The notes: generated by a model not told the origin, from the sequence alone. DNA of 64,000 nt from Streptomyces sp. NBC_00704 (GCF_036226605.1 NZ_CP109000.1:4460501-4524500), one strand, 5' to 3'; positions 24,035 through 33,419 are shown, counted from the stretch's first letter. Numbers and translations: made by a program.

Positions 24035-26453
24035 GGAGTCGTACCGCACCCCTCTTGTGCAGCGGGTCGTTGCCGTTGCCGCACTTGGGGGACTGGATGC
24101 AGGACGGGCAGCCGGCGTCGCACTCGCAGGAGGCGATGGCTTGGCGGGTGGCGGTCAGCCACGCGCGGGCCGTGTGGAAGGCGCGCTCGGAGAAGCCCGC
24201 GCCGCCGGGATGGCCGTCGTAGACGAAGACGGTCGGCAGCAGGGTGTCGGGGTGGAGGGGCACCGAGACCCCGCCGATGTCCCAGCGGTCGCAGGTCGCG
24301 AAGAGGGGCAGCATGCCGATCGAGGCGTGCTCGGCGGCGTGCAGGGCGCCGCCGAGGATCTCGGGGTTGATCCGGGCGGCGTCGAGCTGGTCCTCGGTGA
24401 CCGTCCACCACACGGCGCGGGTGCGCAGCGTACGAGGAGGGAGGTCGAGCTTCGACTCGCCCAGGACTTCACCGGTGATGACCCGTCGGCGCAGGAAGGA
24501 GACGACCTGGTTGGTGACTTCGACGGAGCCGTAGCACAACCGGCCCTGTCCCCAGGGGACTTCGACGTCGGTCTCCAGGACCGAGATCGAGGTCGTGTCG
24601 CGGGCGACCGTCGAGTAGGGCGGGTCGGCCTGCTCGACCAGGGCGACGGAGTCCTCCAGGTCCAGGGACCGCACGAGGTAGGTGCGGCCCTGGTGGAGGT
24701 GGACCGCGCCCTCGTGGACGGTGGTGTGGGAAGAGCCCGCGTCGACCGTGCCGAGGAGCCGGCCGGTGCCGGACTCGACGACCTGGACGGGCCGGCCGCC
24801 CCCGCCGCGGATGTCCGCGAGGTCGGCGGCCCGCTCCCGGCGGGTCCAGTGCCAGGCCCTGGTCCGGCGGCGCAGCAGCTTCGCGGCCTCCAGTTGCGGC
24901 AGCAGGGGCTCGGCCTCAGGGCCGAACAGGGCCAGGTCGTCCTCGGTCAGCGGGAGCTCCGCCGCCGCCGCGCACAGGTGCGGGGCGAGTACGTAGGGGT
25001 TGTCGGGGTCGAGGACCGTGGACTCCACCGGGCGGTCGAACAGGGCTTCCGGGTGGTGGACGAGGAAGGTGTCCAGGGGGTCGTCGCGGGCGATGAGGAC
25101 GGCGAGTGCGCCCTGGCCGGCGCGGCCCGCCCGGCCGGCCTGCTGCCACAGGGAGGCGCGGGTGCCGGGGTAGCCGGCGATGAGGACGGCGTCGAGCCCG
25201 GAGACGTCGATGCCGAGTTCCAGGGCGGTGGTCGCGGCCAGGCCGAGGAGCTCGCCCGAGTGCAGGGCCTGCTCCAGGGCGCGCCGTTCCTCGGGCAGGT
25301 AGCCGCCGCGGTAGGCCGCGACACGCCGGGCCAGCGAACGGTCGACCTCGGCGAGTCGTTCCTGCGCGATCACCGAGATCAGTTCGGCCCCGCGCCGGGA
25401 GCGGACGAAGGCGACGGTGCGCACGCCCTGGACGGCGAGGTCGGTCAGCAGATCGGCGGTCTCCGCGGTGGAGGTACGCCGGACGGGTGCACCTTTCTCG
25501 CCGATCATGTCGGTGAGCGGCGGCTCCCACAGGGCGAACACCAGTTCACCGCGCGGTGAGGCGTCGTCGGCGACCTCGACCACCGGCAGGCCGGTCAGGC
25601 GGCCCGCGGCGACGGCGGGGTCGGCGGCCGTCGCGGAGGCCAGCAGGAAGACGGGGGAGGCGCCGTAGCGGGCGCACAGGCGGCGCAGACGGCGCAGCAC
25701 CTGGGCGACGTGGGAGCCGAACACGCCGCGGTAGGTGTGGCACTCGTCGATCACGACGTACTTCAACGACTTCAGGAAGGAGGCCCAGCGGGGGTGGGAC
25801 GGGAGTATGCCCCGGTGCAGCATGTCGGGGTTGGTGAGGACGTAATTGGCGTACTGGCGGATCCACTCCCGTTCCTCGAAGGGGGTGTCGCCGTCGTACA
25901 CGGCCGGCCGAACGGCGTTGCCGAGAGGGTGTGAAAGTTCCTTCACCGAACGGCACTGGTCCGCTGCCAGGGCTTTCGTGGGGGCCAGGTACAGGGTGGT
26001 GGCCCCGCGGCCGTTGGGGGCCTCGGAGCCGTCCAGGAGGGCGGAGAGGACCGGCACGAGGTACGCGAGGGACTTGCCGGAGGCGGTGCCGGTGGCGACG
26101 ACCACGTTGTCGCCGTCCAGGGCGTGCTCGGCGACCCGGGCCTGGTGTGCCCAGGGGTGCTCGATGCCGCAGGCCTGCACGGCCGCGATCACCTCGGGGC
26201 GAATCCGGTCGGGCCAGACTGCATGGCGGCCCGCGCGCGGGGGCAAGTGCTCCGTATGAGTGATGCGCGACGCCCGGTTCGGTCCCGGGGCGAGCCGGTC
26301 CAGGACCTCGCCCGGAGACAGGCGGGGCGCGGCCTCGGACGAGGGTCGATCGGATCGGTGATTCTTGGCCATCGGCACCGAGTGTGTCACTGGCGTGACG
26401 GACAATGGAGCCAAGGCGTCGTGCACGCCTGCCGGTAAGTGATTGAATGCCAT
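23814..26453 (-). CDS. DExH-box helicase, MrfA/YprA-like with DUF1998
   Basis: An 879-residue superfamily 2 helicase. Walker A is ATGTASGKS, the DExH motif is IDECHTY, and the C-terminal RecA domain has QQAGRAGRAGQG. The end carries a four-Cys cluster CECDAGCPSCIQSPKC typical of the DUF1998/MZB domain. In Bacillus, MrfA uses this architecture to unwind DNA in mitomycin repair. The last 55 residues are a Ser/Thr/Ala repeat tail. The start at 26453 lacks a clear ribosome site, and ATG at 26372 (MAKNHRSDR) is a good alternative. It diverges from bldG with 81 bases between the starts. Confidence 0.87.
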   Translation of the reverse strand: MAFNHLPAGVHDALAPLSVTPVTHSVPMAKNHRSDRPSSEAAPRLSPGEVLDRLAPGPNRASRITHTEHLPPRAGRHAVWPDRIRPEVIAAVQACGIEHPWAHQARVAEHALDGDNVVVATGTASGKSLAYLVPVLSALLDGSEAPNGRGATTLYLAPTKALAADQCRSVKELSHPLGNAVRPAVYDGDTPFEEREWIRQYANYVLTNPDMLHRGILPSHPRWASFLKSLKYVVIDECHTYRGVFGSHVAQVLRRLRRLCARYGASPVFLLASATAADPAVAAGRLTGLPVVEVADDASPRGELVFALWEPPLTDMIGEKGAPVRRTSTAETADLLTDLAVQGVRTVAFVRSRRGAELISVIAQERLAEVDRSLARRVAAYRGGYLPEERRALEQALHSGELLGLAATTALELGIDVSGLDAVLIAGYPGTRASLWQQAGRAGRAGQGALAVLIARDDPLDTFLVHHPEALFDRPVESTVLDPDNPYVLAPHLCAAAAELPLTEDDLALFGPEAEPLLPQLEAAKLLRRRTRAWHWTRRERAADLADIRGGGGRPVQVVESGTGRLLGTVDAGSSHTTVHEGAVHLHQGRTYLVRSLDLEDSVALVEQADPPYSTVARDTTSISVLETDVEVPWGQGRLCYGSVEVTNQVVSFLRRRVITGEVLGESKLDLPPRTLRTRAVWWTVTEDQLDAARINPEILGGALHAAEHASIGMLPLFATCDRWDIGGVSVPLHPDTLLPTVFVYDGHPGGAGFSERAFHTARAWLTATRQAIASCECDAGCPSCIQSPKCGNGNDPLHKRGAVRLLTELLREAPEEKTEEAKAAGEAPGTVERAVERASQSPTTPTASGASRTPGASGTSEASGTSEATATTAPGPDA
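23847..23900. repeat. 18-bp tandem repeat in the helicase tail
   Basis: CGCTTCCGACGTCCCGGA at 23847-23864 is repeated exactly at 23865-23882, with a diverged third copy at 23883-23900. It encodes SGTSEA units in the helicase and TSRTLP units in the TadG-like frame. Confidence 0.85.
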
Positions 26454-26534
26454 CGCGGCTGGCGTACCGTCCCGGGGGCTCCTGCCCAGGTGTTCCGAGG
26501 GACGACCGCTCGATAGCAAGGTGCTGGAGGATCC

Positions 26535-26876
26535 GTGGACCTGTCCCTGTCGACCCGTACCGTCGGCGATCGTACGGTCGTCGAGGTCGGTGGCGAAATC
26601 GACGTATATACCGCGCCCAAGTTGCGCGAGCAGCTGGTCGAGCTGGTGAACGACGGGAATTTCCACCTCGTCGTCGACATGGAGGGCGTGGACTTCCTCG
26701 ACTCCACCGGGCTCGGCGTGCTGGTCGGCGGACTGAAGCGGGTGCGTGCCCATGAGGGCTCGCTCCGGCTGGTCTGCAACCAGGAGCGTATTTTGAAGAT
26801 CTTCCGCATCACTGGTCTGACCAAGGTGTTCCCGATTCACACCTCGGTCGACGAAGCGGTCGCTGCCACCGACTGA
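26535..26876 (+). CDS. bldG: Anti-sigma factor antagonist BldG
   Basis: A 113-residue STAS-domain anti-anti-sigma factor that controls aerial mycelium and antibiotic production in Streptomyces. The phosphorylation site is in [14 protein letters not shown], with Ser57 exactly as known for BldG. Dephosphorylated BldG binds and neutralises anti-sigma factors of the RsbW type. The GTG start has GGAGG four bases upstream. The anti-sigma gene follows 116 bases later, and in S. coelicolor the pair is transcribed as a polycistronic and a monocistronic message. Confidence 0.95.
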   Translation: MDLSLSTRTVGDRTVVEVGGEIDVYTAPKLREQLVELVNDGNFHLVVDMEGVDFLDSTGLGVLVGGLKRVRAHEGSLRLVCNQERILKIFRITGLTKVFPIHTSVDEAVAATD

Positions 26877-26992
26877 CCACCTCGTCCCGGGTCGCCGCGC
26901 GCGGCCCGGGCGCGGTCGGTCGACCAAAGAAGGGGTCCGGGCCCAGGCGGCCCGGCCCCCTGACAGCACGCCCGTAGTTCCGAGGGGGACGT

Positions 26993-27421
26993 ATGGCCAC
27001 CGTTGAACTCCGCTTCAGCGCGCTGCCCGAGCACGTCAGGACCGCCCGACTGGTGGCGGCGGCGGTGGCGCGCAGGGCCGGAGTGGACGAGGCCGTGCTG
27101 GACGAGGTCAGACTCGCCGTCGGCGAGGCCTGTTCCCGCGCCGTCGGACTGCACCAGAGCGTCGGCATCACCGCCCCGGTGAAGGTCCAGCTGATCGAAG
27201 AGGAGAAGCAGTTCTCCATCGAGGTCGGCGACGAGGCGCCCCGTTCGGCGCCCGGCGACCGCGCGCCCGGTTCCGGCGGGGACGTGGAGGCCGAGGAGGA
27301 CGAGATGGGCCTCGCGGTCATCAGCGGCCTGGTCGACGATGTGGAGGTCACCGCCGGAGAGCACGGCGGCTGGATCCGCATGACCTGGCCGAGGGCCTCG
27401 GCGGCGGCCACACCCGTCTGA
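26993..27421 (+). CDS. RsbW-like anti-sigma factor / histidine kinase-like ATPase
   Basis: A 142-residue GHKL-fold protein. The N box is LAVGEACSRAVG, and the G1-like segment is DEMGLAVISGLVDDV near residues 103-117. An acidic loop (APGDRAPGSGGDVEAEEDE) separates them. It is the expected partner of BldG, which it would phosphorylate on Ser57 and be sequestered by. Which sigma factor it inhibits is not visible here. The ATG follows GAGGGGGAC. A large hairpin array downstream should end the transcript. Confidence 0.88.
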   Translation: MATVELRFSALPEHVRTARLVAAAVARRAGVDEAVLDEVRLAVGEACSRAVGLHQSVGITAPVKVQLIEEEKQFSIEVGDEAPRSAPGDRAPGSGGDVEAEEDEMGLAVISGLVDDVEVTAGEHGGWIRMTWPRASAAATPV

Positions 27422-27461
27422 GCCGTCCACGCGGAGCACGCCGACCAAACAGTCTTCTCAC

Positions 27462-27622
27462 CCGAAGGGCCCCACTCCGGTGGGGCCCTTCGGCATGCAG
27501 GCCTACCCGGACGAGGTCTTTTCTGCACGCGGCCCCACCCTGGCGGGCCTTCGGCATGCGGGCCCCACTCGGTTGGGGTCTTCGGTAGCTCCGCCCACTC
27601 CGGTGGGGCCCCTCGGCATGCG
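27462..27622 (+). terminator. Terminator hairpin with three degenerate tandem copies
   Basis: CCGAAGGGCCCCAC (27462-27475) and GTGGGGCCCTTCGG (27480-27493) form a perfect 14-bp stem with a TCCG loop. Three weaker copies follow at 27531-27560, 27561-27590 and 27592-27622. Each has the form GGCCCCACTC..TGGGG..TTCGGCATGC. The array lies between the bldG operon and hppA. Confidence 0.8.
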
Positions 27623-27711
27623 CGCACCAGGGGTCTCGGGCATGCTGACACTGGTCTCAAGAAGTGAATCATGGGACGCCGGGTCATGAGGTGGCGAAAA
27701 TCGACTGCAAT

Positions 27712-27812
27712 TCGTGAAGCAATTCACGATCAATGCCCTGAAGGCATTACTTGACGAAAAGGCGAATTTCGTTTCCCACGCTCTGTTTTGATCAGGTTCC
27801 GGTACCTACAAT
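27712..27812 (+). promoter_or_regulatory. hppA leader: two inverted repeats and a -10 box
   Basis: TCGTGAA/TTCACGA (27712-27729) and AATGCC/GGCATT (27732-27748) are adjacent short inverted repeats. TACAAT at 27807-27812 is a good -10 hexamer, with only TGTTTT at the -35 position (17-base spacer). The segment 27630-27854 is AT-rich for this genome and contains no gene. The inverted repeats would sit upstream of the promoter as regulator sites. Confidence 0.4.
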
Positions 27813-27854
27813 CCGTCCACATCTTGAGCTCAGCCCAAGCGTCAAGGAGGACGA

Positions 27855-30260
27855 ATGGCGGGGCTTCACACCTCTCATCCGTTGGACCACCCCACAACTC
27901 TCGCAGCGGCAGAACTGACCGACGGCAACCGCCTGCTCGTGGTGGTCATCGCGGTCGTGGCACTGGCCGCGCTCGTGGTCGCGGGCGTACTGCTGCGCCA
28001 GGTGCTCGCGGCCGGCGACGGCACCGACAGCATGAAGAAGATCGCGGCGGCGGTCCAGGAAGGCGCCAACGCCTATCTGGCGCGCCAACTGCGCACGCTC
28101 GGCGTATTCGCCGTCGTCGTGTTCTTCCTGCTCATGCTGCTTCCCGCGGACGACTGGAATCAGCGGGCCGGCCGGTCGATCTTCTTCCTGATCGGCGCCG
28201 CGTTCTCGGCCGCCACCGGCTATATCGGCATGTGGCTCGCCGTCCGCAGTAATGTGCGCGTCGCCGCGGCGGCCCGGGAAGCGACTCCGGGAAAAGGAGA
28301 ACCCGAAAAGGATCTCACCGCCGTCTCGCACAAGGCGATGAAGATCGCCTTCCGCACGGGCGGCGTCGTCGGCATGTTCACGGTGGGGCTCGGCCTGCTC
28401 GGGGCCGCCTGCGTGGTGCTGGTGTACGCGGCCGACGCGCCGAAGGTGCTGGAGGGATTCGGTCTCGGCGCCGCCCTCATCGCCATGTTCATGAGGGTCG
28501 GCGGCGGGATCTTCACCAAGGCAGCCGACGTCGGCGCCGACCTGGTCGGCAAGGTGGAGCAGGGCATTCCGGAGGACGACCCGCGCAATGCCGCGACCAT
28601 CGCCGACAACGTGGGCGACAACGTCGGCGACTGCGCGGGCATGGCGGCGGACCTCTTCGAGTCGTACGCCGTCACCCTCGTGGCCGCCCTGATCCTCGGC
28701 AAAGCGGCCTTCGGCGACGCCGGACTCGCCTTCCCGCTGCTCGTCCCCGCGATCGGCGTGCTCACGGCCATGGTCGGGATCTTCGCGGTCGCCCCACGCC
28801 GCGCCGACCGCAGCGGCATGTCCGCGATCAACCGGGGCTTCTTCATCTCCGCGGTGATCTCGCTCGTGCTGGTCGCCGTGGCCGTCTTCGTCTACCTCCC
28901 CGGCAAGTACGCGGACCTGGACGGCGTCACCGACGCCGCCGTCCAGGGCAAGGACGGCGATCCCCGTGTCCTCGCCCTGGTGGCCGTGGCGATCGGCATC
29001 GTCCTGGCCGCGGTCATCCAGCAGCTGACGGGCTACTTCACCGAGACCTCCCGCCGCCCTGTGCGCGACATCGGCAAGTCGTCGCTGACCGGCCCCGCGA
29101 CGGTCGTCCTGGCCGGCATCTCGGTCGGACTCGAGTCGGCCGTCTACACCGCGTTGCTGATCGGCCTGAGCGTCTACGGGGCCTTCCTGCTCGGTGGCAC
29201 GTCGATCATGCTGGCGCTGTTCGCGGTGGCGCTGGCCGGCACCGGGCTGCTCACCACGGTCGGCGTGATCGTGGCGATGGACACCTTCGGGCCGGTCTCC
29301 GACAACGCGCAGGGCATCGCTGAGATGTCCGGCGACGTCGAGGGCGCGGGCGCGCAGGTGCTCACCAACCTCGACGCCGTCGGCAACACGACCAAGGCCA
29401 TCACCAAGGGCATCGCCATCGCCACCGCGGTCCTGGCCGCGTCGGCGCTCTTCGGGTCCTACCGGGACGCGATCACGACCGGCGCGCAGGACGTCGGCGA
29501 GGAGCTGTCCGGAGCGGGCGCGCCGCTGACCCTGATGATGGACATCTCGCAGCCCAACAACCTCGTCGGCCTCATCGCGGGCGCCGCGGTCGTCTTCCTC
29601 TTCTCCGGGCTGGCGATCAACGCGGTCTCCCGGTCGGCCGGTTCCGTGGTGTTCGAGGTGCGGCGGCAGTTCCGCGAGCACCCCGGGATCATGGACTACA
29701 GCGAGGAACCGGAGTACGGCAAGGTCGTCGACATCTGCACCCGCGACGCCCTGCGCGAGCTGGCCACACCGGGACTGCTCGCCGTGCTGGCGCCCGTCTT
29801 CATCGGGTTCACCCTCGGCGTCGGGGCGCTGGGCGCGTTCCTGGCGGGCGCGATCGGCACCGGCACGCTGATGGCCGTCTTCCTGGCCAACTCCGGCGGC
29901 GCGTGGGACAACGCGAAGAAACTCGTCGAGGACGGCCACCACGGCGGCAAGGGCAGCGAGGCGCACGCCGCGACGGTGATCGGCGACACGGTCGGCGACC
30001 CGTTCAAGGACACCGCCGGTCCCGCGATCAACCCGCTGCTGAAGGTGATGAACCTGGTGGCGCTGCTCATCGCGCCCGCCGTGATCAAGTTCAGTTACGG
30101 CGACGACAAGAGCATCGGCGTGCGGATCATGATCGCGCTCGTCGCGCTGGCCGTCATCGTGGTCGCGGTCTACGTCTCCAAGCGGCGCGGCATCGCCGTG
30201 GGGGACGAGGACAACGCGGGGACGGCGGCCAAGTCGGCCGATCCCGCGGTGGTTTCGTAG
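27855..30260 (+). CDS. hppA: Membrane-bound proton-translocating pyrophosphatase
   Basis: An 801-residue integral membrane pyrophosphatase that pumps protons at the expense of PPi. The substrate loop DVGADLVGKVEQGIPEDDP and the following NVGDNVGDCAGMAADLFE are intact. The sequence GNTTKAITKG has Lys514 where potassium-dependent enzymes have Ala, so this is the K+-independent type. About sixteen membrane helices are expected. The ATG has AAGGAGG upstream. A strong terminator follows the gene, so it is probably monocistronic. Confidence 0.96.
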   Translation: MAGLHTSHPLDHPTTLAAAELTDGNRLLVVVIAVVALAALVVAGVLLRQVLAAGDGTDSMKKIAAAVQEGANAYLARQLRTLGVFAVVVFFLLMLLPADDWNQRAGRSIFFLIGAAFSAATGYIGMWLAVRSNVRVAAAAREATPGKGEPEKDLTAVSHKAMKIAFRTGGVVGMFTVGLGLLGAACVVLVYAADAPKVLEGFGLGAALIAMFMRVGGGIFTKAADVGADLVGKVEQGIPEDDPRNAATIADNVGDNVGDCAGMAADLFESYAVTLVAALILGKAAFGDAGLAFPLLVPAIGVLTAMVGIFAVAPRRADRSGMSAINRGFFISAVISLVLVAVAVFVYLPGKYADLDGVTDAAVQGKDGDPRVLALVAVAIGIVLAAVIQQLTGYFTETSRRPVRDIGKSSLTGPATVVLAGISVGLESAVYTALLIGLSVYGAFLLGGTSIMLALFAVALAGTGLLTTVGVIVAMDTFGPVSDNAQGIAEMSGDVEGAGAQVLTNLDAVGNTTKAITKGIAIATAVLAASALFGSYRDAITTGAQDVGEELSGAGAPLTLMMDISQPNNLVGLIAGAAVVFLFSGLAINAVSRSAGSVVFEVRRQFREHPGIMDYSEEPEYGKVVDICTRDALRELATPGLLAVLAPVFIGFTLGVGALGAFLAGAIGTGTLMAVFLANSGGAWDNAKKLVEDGHHGGKGSEAHAATVIGDTVGDPFKDTAGPAINPLLKVMNLVALLIAPAVIKFSYGDDKSIGVRIMIALVALAVIVVAVYVSKRRGIAVGDEDNAGTAAKSADPAVVS

Positions 30261-30282
30261 ACCTGCTCACCGGTGCTCGGCT

Positions 30283-30328
30283 CAACGGGCGGGCGGACGG
30301 CACGGGTTGCCGCTCCGCCCGCCCGTTG
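30283..30328 (+). terminator. Terminator after hppA
   Basis: CAACGGGCGGGCGGA (30283-30297) pairs perfectly over 15 bp with TCCGCCCGCCCGTTG (30314-30328). No U tract follows, as is common in Streptomyces. Confidence 0.8.
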
Positions 30329-30472
30329 TGCGGGGTGTGTGACCATGCCGTGACCCTTCTCTCTCTTGGTGCAAATGGCTTTATTCCTCCGCATAGCAGA
30401 CATTCGTACTGGGGTTGTCGCCGGGTTGCCGTGTATGTTCCGGGGCCGAGAGCCATGGAAGGGACCAATCCG

Positions 30473-31057
30473 GTGAACAAGAAGCTCGCGGCCGCACTGT
30501 CCGGCGGTGCGGTACTGGTACTGGCGCTGTCCGGGTGCAGCAGCGACGACGGCGGCAACAAGGAACTCGACGCCTGGGCCAAGCAGGTCTGCGACGCCCT
30601 GCCCGCCCAGGACGCGAAGGTCGACGCGGCGAACGCCGCGATCAAGCAGGCCGCCACCGACAACAACGCGCCGGCGAACGTCCAGAAGACCGACTCGCAG
30701 GCCTTCCAGGACATGTCCGACGCCTACAACGCGCTCGCCCAGGCCGTGCAGAAGGCGGGAACGCCGCCCGGAGTCGAGGGCGGCGAGAAGAAGCAGAAGG
30801 ACGCCGTCTCCGCGCTCACCGCCCTCTCGACCTCCTACGCCGGCCTGAAGAAGCAGGTCGACGCGCTGGACACGAAGGACCAGGCGAAGTTCGCCGACGG
30901 TTTGCAGAACATCGCCACCGACCTCGGCAAGCTCAGCAAGAGCGGCAACACCGCGCTGAAGAACCTCGAAGAGGGCGACGTCAAGAACGCCATGGCCCAG
31001 CAGGAGAGCTGCAAGAAGGTCGCCGCGTCCGCCAAGGCGGGCGCCACGTCGAGCTGA
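30473..31057 (+). CDS. Small secreted lipoprotein
   Basis: A 194-residue predicted lipoprotein. The signal MNKKLAAALSGGAVLVLAL leads to the lipobox LSGC with Cys22. The mature part is predicted mostly helical, rich in Ala, Lys and Gln. Two further Cys residues (QVCDALP and QESCKKV) could form a disulfide joining its ends. No catalytic motif is visible and I do not recognise a function. GTG 30473 has AAGGGA about nine bases upstream, and ATG 30455 is an alternative. Confidence 0.75.
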   Translation: MNKKLAAALSGGAVLVLALSGCSSDDGGNKELDAWAKQVCDALPAQDAKVDAANAAIKQAATDNNAPANVQKTDSQAFQDMSDAYNALAQAVQKAGTPPGVEGGEKKQKDAVSALTALSTSYAGLKKQVDALDTKDQAKFADGLQNIATDLGKLSKSGNTALKNLEEGDVKNAMAQQESCKKVAASAKAGATSS

Positions 31058-31117
31058 CAACCGCACGGCCTGAAGGGCCTGAACGGCCTGAACGGTCCGG
31101 ACGGCCCGCAGGGCATC

Positions 31118-31151
31118 CGGCGGCTTCCCGCGCCTCGGGGGGAAGCCGCCG
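31118..31151 (+). terminator. Terminator after the lipoprotein gene
   Basis: CGGCGGCTTCCC (31118-31129) pairs with GGGAAGCCGCCG (31140-31151). It is preceded by short GGCCTGAACGG repeats at 31067-31095. It ends 18 bases before the methyltransferase start. Confidence 0.72.
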
Positions 31152-31169
31152 CGGTGGTGACGGGAGACA

Positions 31170-32711
31170 ATGGGACGCGTGAGCAACGCCACCCCGTCCC
31201 CCCTGCCCTCGGCCGACCGTCCCGAGGTCGCCGCCCTGCTGCGCGAGGCCCTCCTCGAGGCCTCCTTCACCGCGGACGGCCTCCTCGACCTGCTCGGCGC
31301 CCCCGCCTACGCGGCCCTCGCCCGCAGCGAGACCGTGCCCGCGCTGCGCGCGACCCGCGGGGACACGCCGCTGGAGACGCTCGTCCGCCTGTTCCTGCTG
31401 CAACAGCCGGTGCCGCACACGCGCGTGGCGGAGTTCCTGCCGGTACACGCGTGCGTGGAGAGCGGCTGGCTGGCCCCCGCGGGCCCGGACGAGGTGGCCG
31501 CGACCGTCGACGTACGCCCCTACGGCGGCCCGGACGGCGAGGACTGGTTCATCGTGTCCGACCTGGGCTGCGCGGTGGGCGGCGCCGGCGGCAGCGCGAG
31601 CGAGGGCCGGCAGGCGGACGCGGCGGTCGTCCTGGGCGTGGGAGGCGCGTCGACGACCCTCGCCGGCATCACCGTGCGCAAGCCCGTCGCCGCCGCCCTC
31701 GACCTCGGGACCGGGTCAGGCATCCAGGCGCTGCACGCCGCCCAGCACGCCACGCGCGTGACGGCGACCGACCTCAACCCGCGTGCCCTGCACATCACCG
31801 CGCTCACCCTCGCCCTGTCCGCGGCCCCGGCCGCCGACCTGCGCGAGGGCTCCCTGTTCGAGCCGCTCCACGACGACGAGACGTACGACCTGATCGTCTC
31901 GAACCCGCCGTTCGTGATCTCTCCGGGCGCCCGTCTGACCTACCGGGACGGCGGGATGGGCGGGGACGATCTGTGCCGCTCGGTCGTTCAGGGAGCGGGG
32001 CAACGACTGAACGACGGCGGATTCGCCCAGTTCCTCGCGAACTGGCAGCACGTGGAGGGGGAGGACTGGCAGGACAGGGTCAGGTCATGGGTGCCACGCG
32101 GCTGCGACGCGTGGATCGTGCAGCGTGAGGTGCAGGACGTCACCCAGTACGCGGAACTGTGGCTGCGCGACGCCGGCGACCACCGGGGCGACCAGGCCGC
32201 GTACCAGGCACGTTACGACGCCTGGCTGGACGAGTTCGAGGCGCGCAAGGTGAAGGCCGTCGGATTCGGCTGGATCACGCTGCGCAGGACGACGGCCGCG
32301 GAGCCCGTGATCACGGTGGAGGAGTGGCCGCACCCGGTCGAACAGCCGCTCGGCGACACGGTCCTGGCGCACTTCGACCGGCTCGACCACCTGCGCACGC
32401 ACGACGACGCGGCGCTCCTCGCCGGACACTTCCGTCTGGCCGCTGAGGTCGTCCAGGAGCAGGTCGGACTGCCGGGCGCCGAGGACCCGGAGCACGTCGT
32501 GCTGCGGCAGAACCGCGGCATGCGCCGGGCCACCAAGGTGGACACGGTCGGCGCCGGCTTCGCGGGCGTGTGCGACGGCACGCTCAGCGCCGGCCGGATC
32601 CTCGACGCCATCGCGCAACTGGTCGGCGAGGACCCGGTGCTGCTGCGGGACCGCACTCCGGCCCAGATCCGCCTGCTGGTGGAACAGGGCTTCCTCGAAC
32701 CCGCCCAGTGA
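31170..32711 (+). CDS. Class I methyltransferase, HemK/RsmC-like
   Basis: A 513-residue S-adenosylmethionine-dependent methyltransferase. An N-terminal domain of about 150 residues precedes the SAM-binding strand ALDLGTGSGIQAL. The motif NPPF (Asn245) is the signature of enzymes that methylate amide or exocyclic amino nitrogens, such as PrmC/HemK or rRNA guanine methyltransferases. The C-terminal 200 residues have no motif known to me. The substrate is uncertain. ATG 31170 has GGGAGA close upstream; GTG 31179 is an alternative. Confidence 0.82.
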   Translation: MGRVSNATPSPLPSADRPEVAALLREALLEASFTADGLLDLLGAPAYAALARSETVPALRATRGDTPLETLVRLFLLQQPVPHTRVAEFLPVHACVESGWLAPAGPDEVAATVDVRPYGGPDGEDWFIVSDLGCAVGGAGGSASEGRQADAAVVLGVGGASTTLAGITVRKPVAAALDLGTGSGIQALHAAQHATRVTATDLNPRALHITALTLALSAAPAADLREGSLFEPLHDDETYDLIVSNPPFVISPGARLTYRDGGMGGDDLCRSVVQGAGQRLNDGGFAQFLANWQHVEGEDWQDRVRSWVPRGCDAWIVQREVQDVTQYAELWLRDAGDHRGDQAAYQARYDAWLDEFEARKVKAVGFGWITLRRTTAAEPVITVEEWPHPVEQPLGDTVLAHFDRLDHLRTHDDAALLAGHFRLAAEVVQEQVGLPGAEDPEHVVLRQNRGMRRATKVDTVGAGFAGVCDGTLSAGRILDAIAQLVGEDPVLLRDRTPAQIRLLVEQGFLEPAQ

Positions 32712-32817
32712 CCGCGGAGCCCGCCGGCGCCGGATCCTCCCGGCATCCGGCGTCGCCCGTGTCCCGGCGTTCACCTCGGGTTCGCCGGGGCGTCGTCCGC
32801 GCGTGCCAGGCTCCCCT

Positions 32818-32918
32818 GTCCGAGGCGGGACCGAAGCCCGTCCGAGGCGGATACGAGATCGGTCCCCGCGGGTCCGAGGCGGGTCCGGCCGGATCCGGGG
32901 CGGGTCCGGAGCGGGCGT
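32818..32918. repeat. GTCCGAGGCGGG tandem-type repeats
   Basis: GTCCGAGGCGGGACCG, CGTCCGAGGCGGATACG, GTCCGAGGCGGGTCCG and a GATCCGGGGCGGGTCCG variant occur in succession. They lie between the methyltransferase and the small membrane protein. Confidence 0.6.
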
Positions 32919-32945
32919 GAGCGGGAGAACAGGAGCGGGGCCGGC

Positions 32946-33143
32946 ATGGACAGTGCGCCGACGATCTTCGCGGGGATGGCGTTCGTCCTGTTCGCGGGCG
33001 CGCTCCTGGTGTGGACCGCCGTCCGGGTCCGGCACCGTGAACCCGTGGCCCAGGATGTGAGCCCCGTCGCATCGGCGACCCTGGCCGGTCTCGCCGCGGT
33101 CGCCGCGCTGGTCCTCGGCGTGTGGTGCCTCGCACGCCCCTGA
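32946..33143 (+). CDS. Small two-helix membrane protein
   Basis: A 65-residue protein with two hydrophobic helices (about residues 6-24 and 42-62) separated by a short charged loop RVRHREPVAQD. AGGAG lies ten bases before the ATG. No family is recognised. It could be a genuine short membrane protein of the topA neighbourhood, but length and composition leave room for doubt. Confidence 0.5.
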   Translation: MDSAPTIFAGMAFVLFAGALLVWTAVRVRHREPVAQDVSPVASATLAGLAAVAALVLGVWCLARP

Positions 33144-33394
33144 CGCCGCCGGGGGATCATGCCCGGCCACGCCGGGATCACCGCGCGGACCACCGGCGGG
33201 GCCGGATCGCGGCACGTCCGCGAGGACGGCGCCGGATCTTCCTCCGGGCGGCGCGAGCGCGGTCCCGCCGATCTCCCGCCGACAAAGGGGACGACGTGTT
33301 CCGGCCGAACGGAAAAGGGCCGGTCGGTACTCCGGGCGGCAGGAATGGCGGTAGTCGGGTTACCGTTCGAGTGGCCGTTGCGGGCTTTTCCCGT

Positions 33395-33419
33395 TTGACA
33401 CGGGGGCGGGATGTACCGT
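33395..33419 (+). promoter_or_regulatory. Candidate topA promoter element
   Basis: A perfect TTGACA (33395-33400) lies about 100 bases before topA. TACCGT at 33414-33419 is the nearest -10-like hexamer, but the spacer is only 13 bases, so the pairing is doubtful. The rest of the 359-base gap before topA shows no gene. Streptomyces topA is known to respond to supercoiling, and a nonstandard spacer would not be surprising. Confidence 0.3.
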
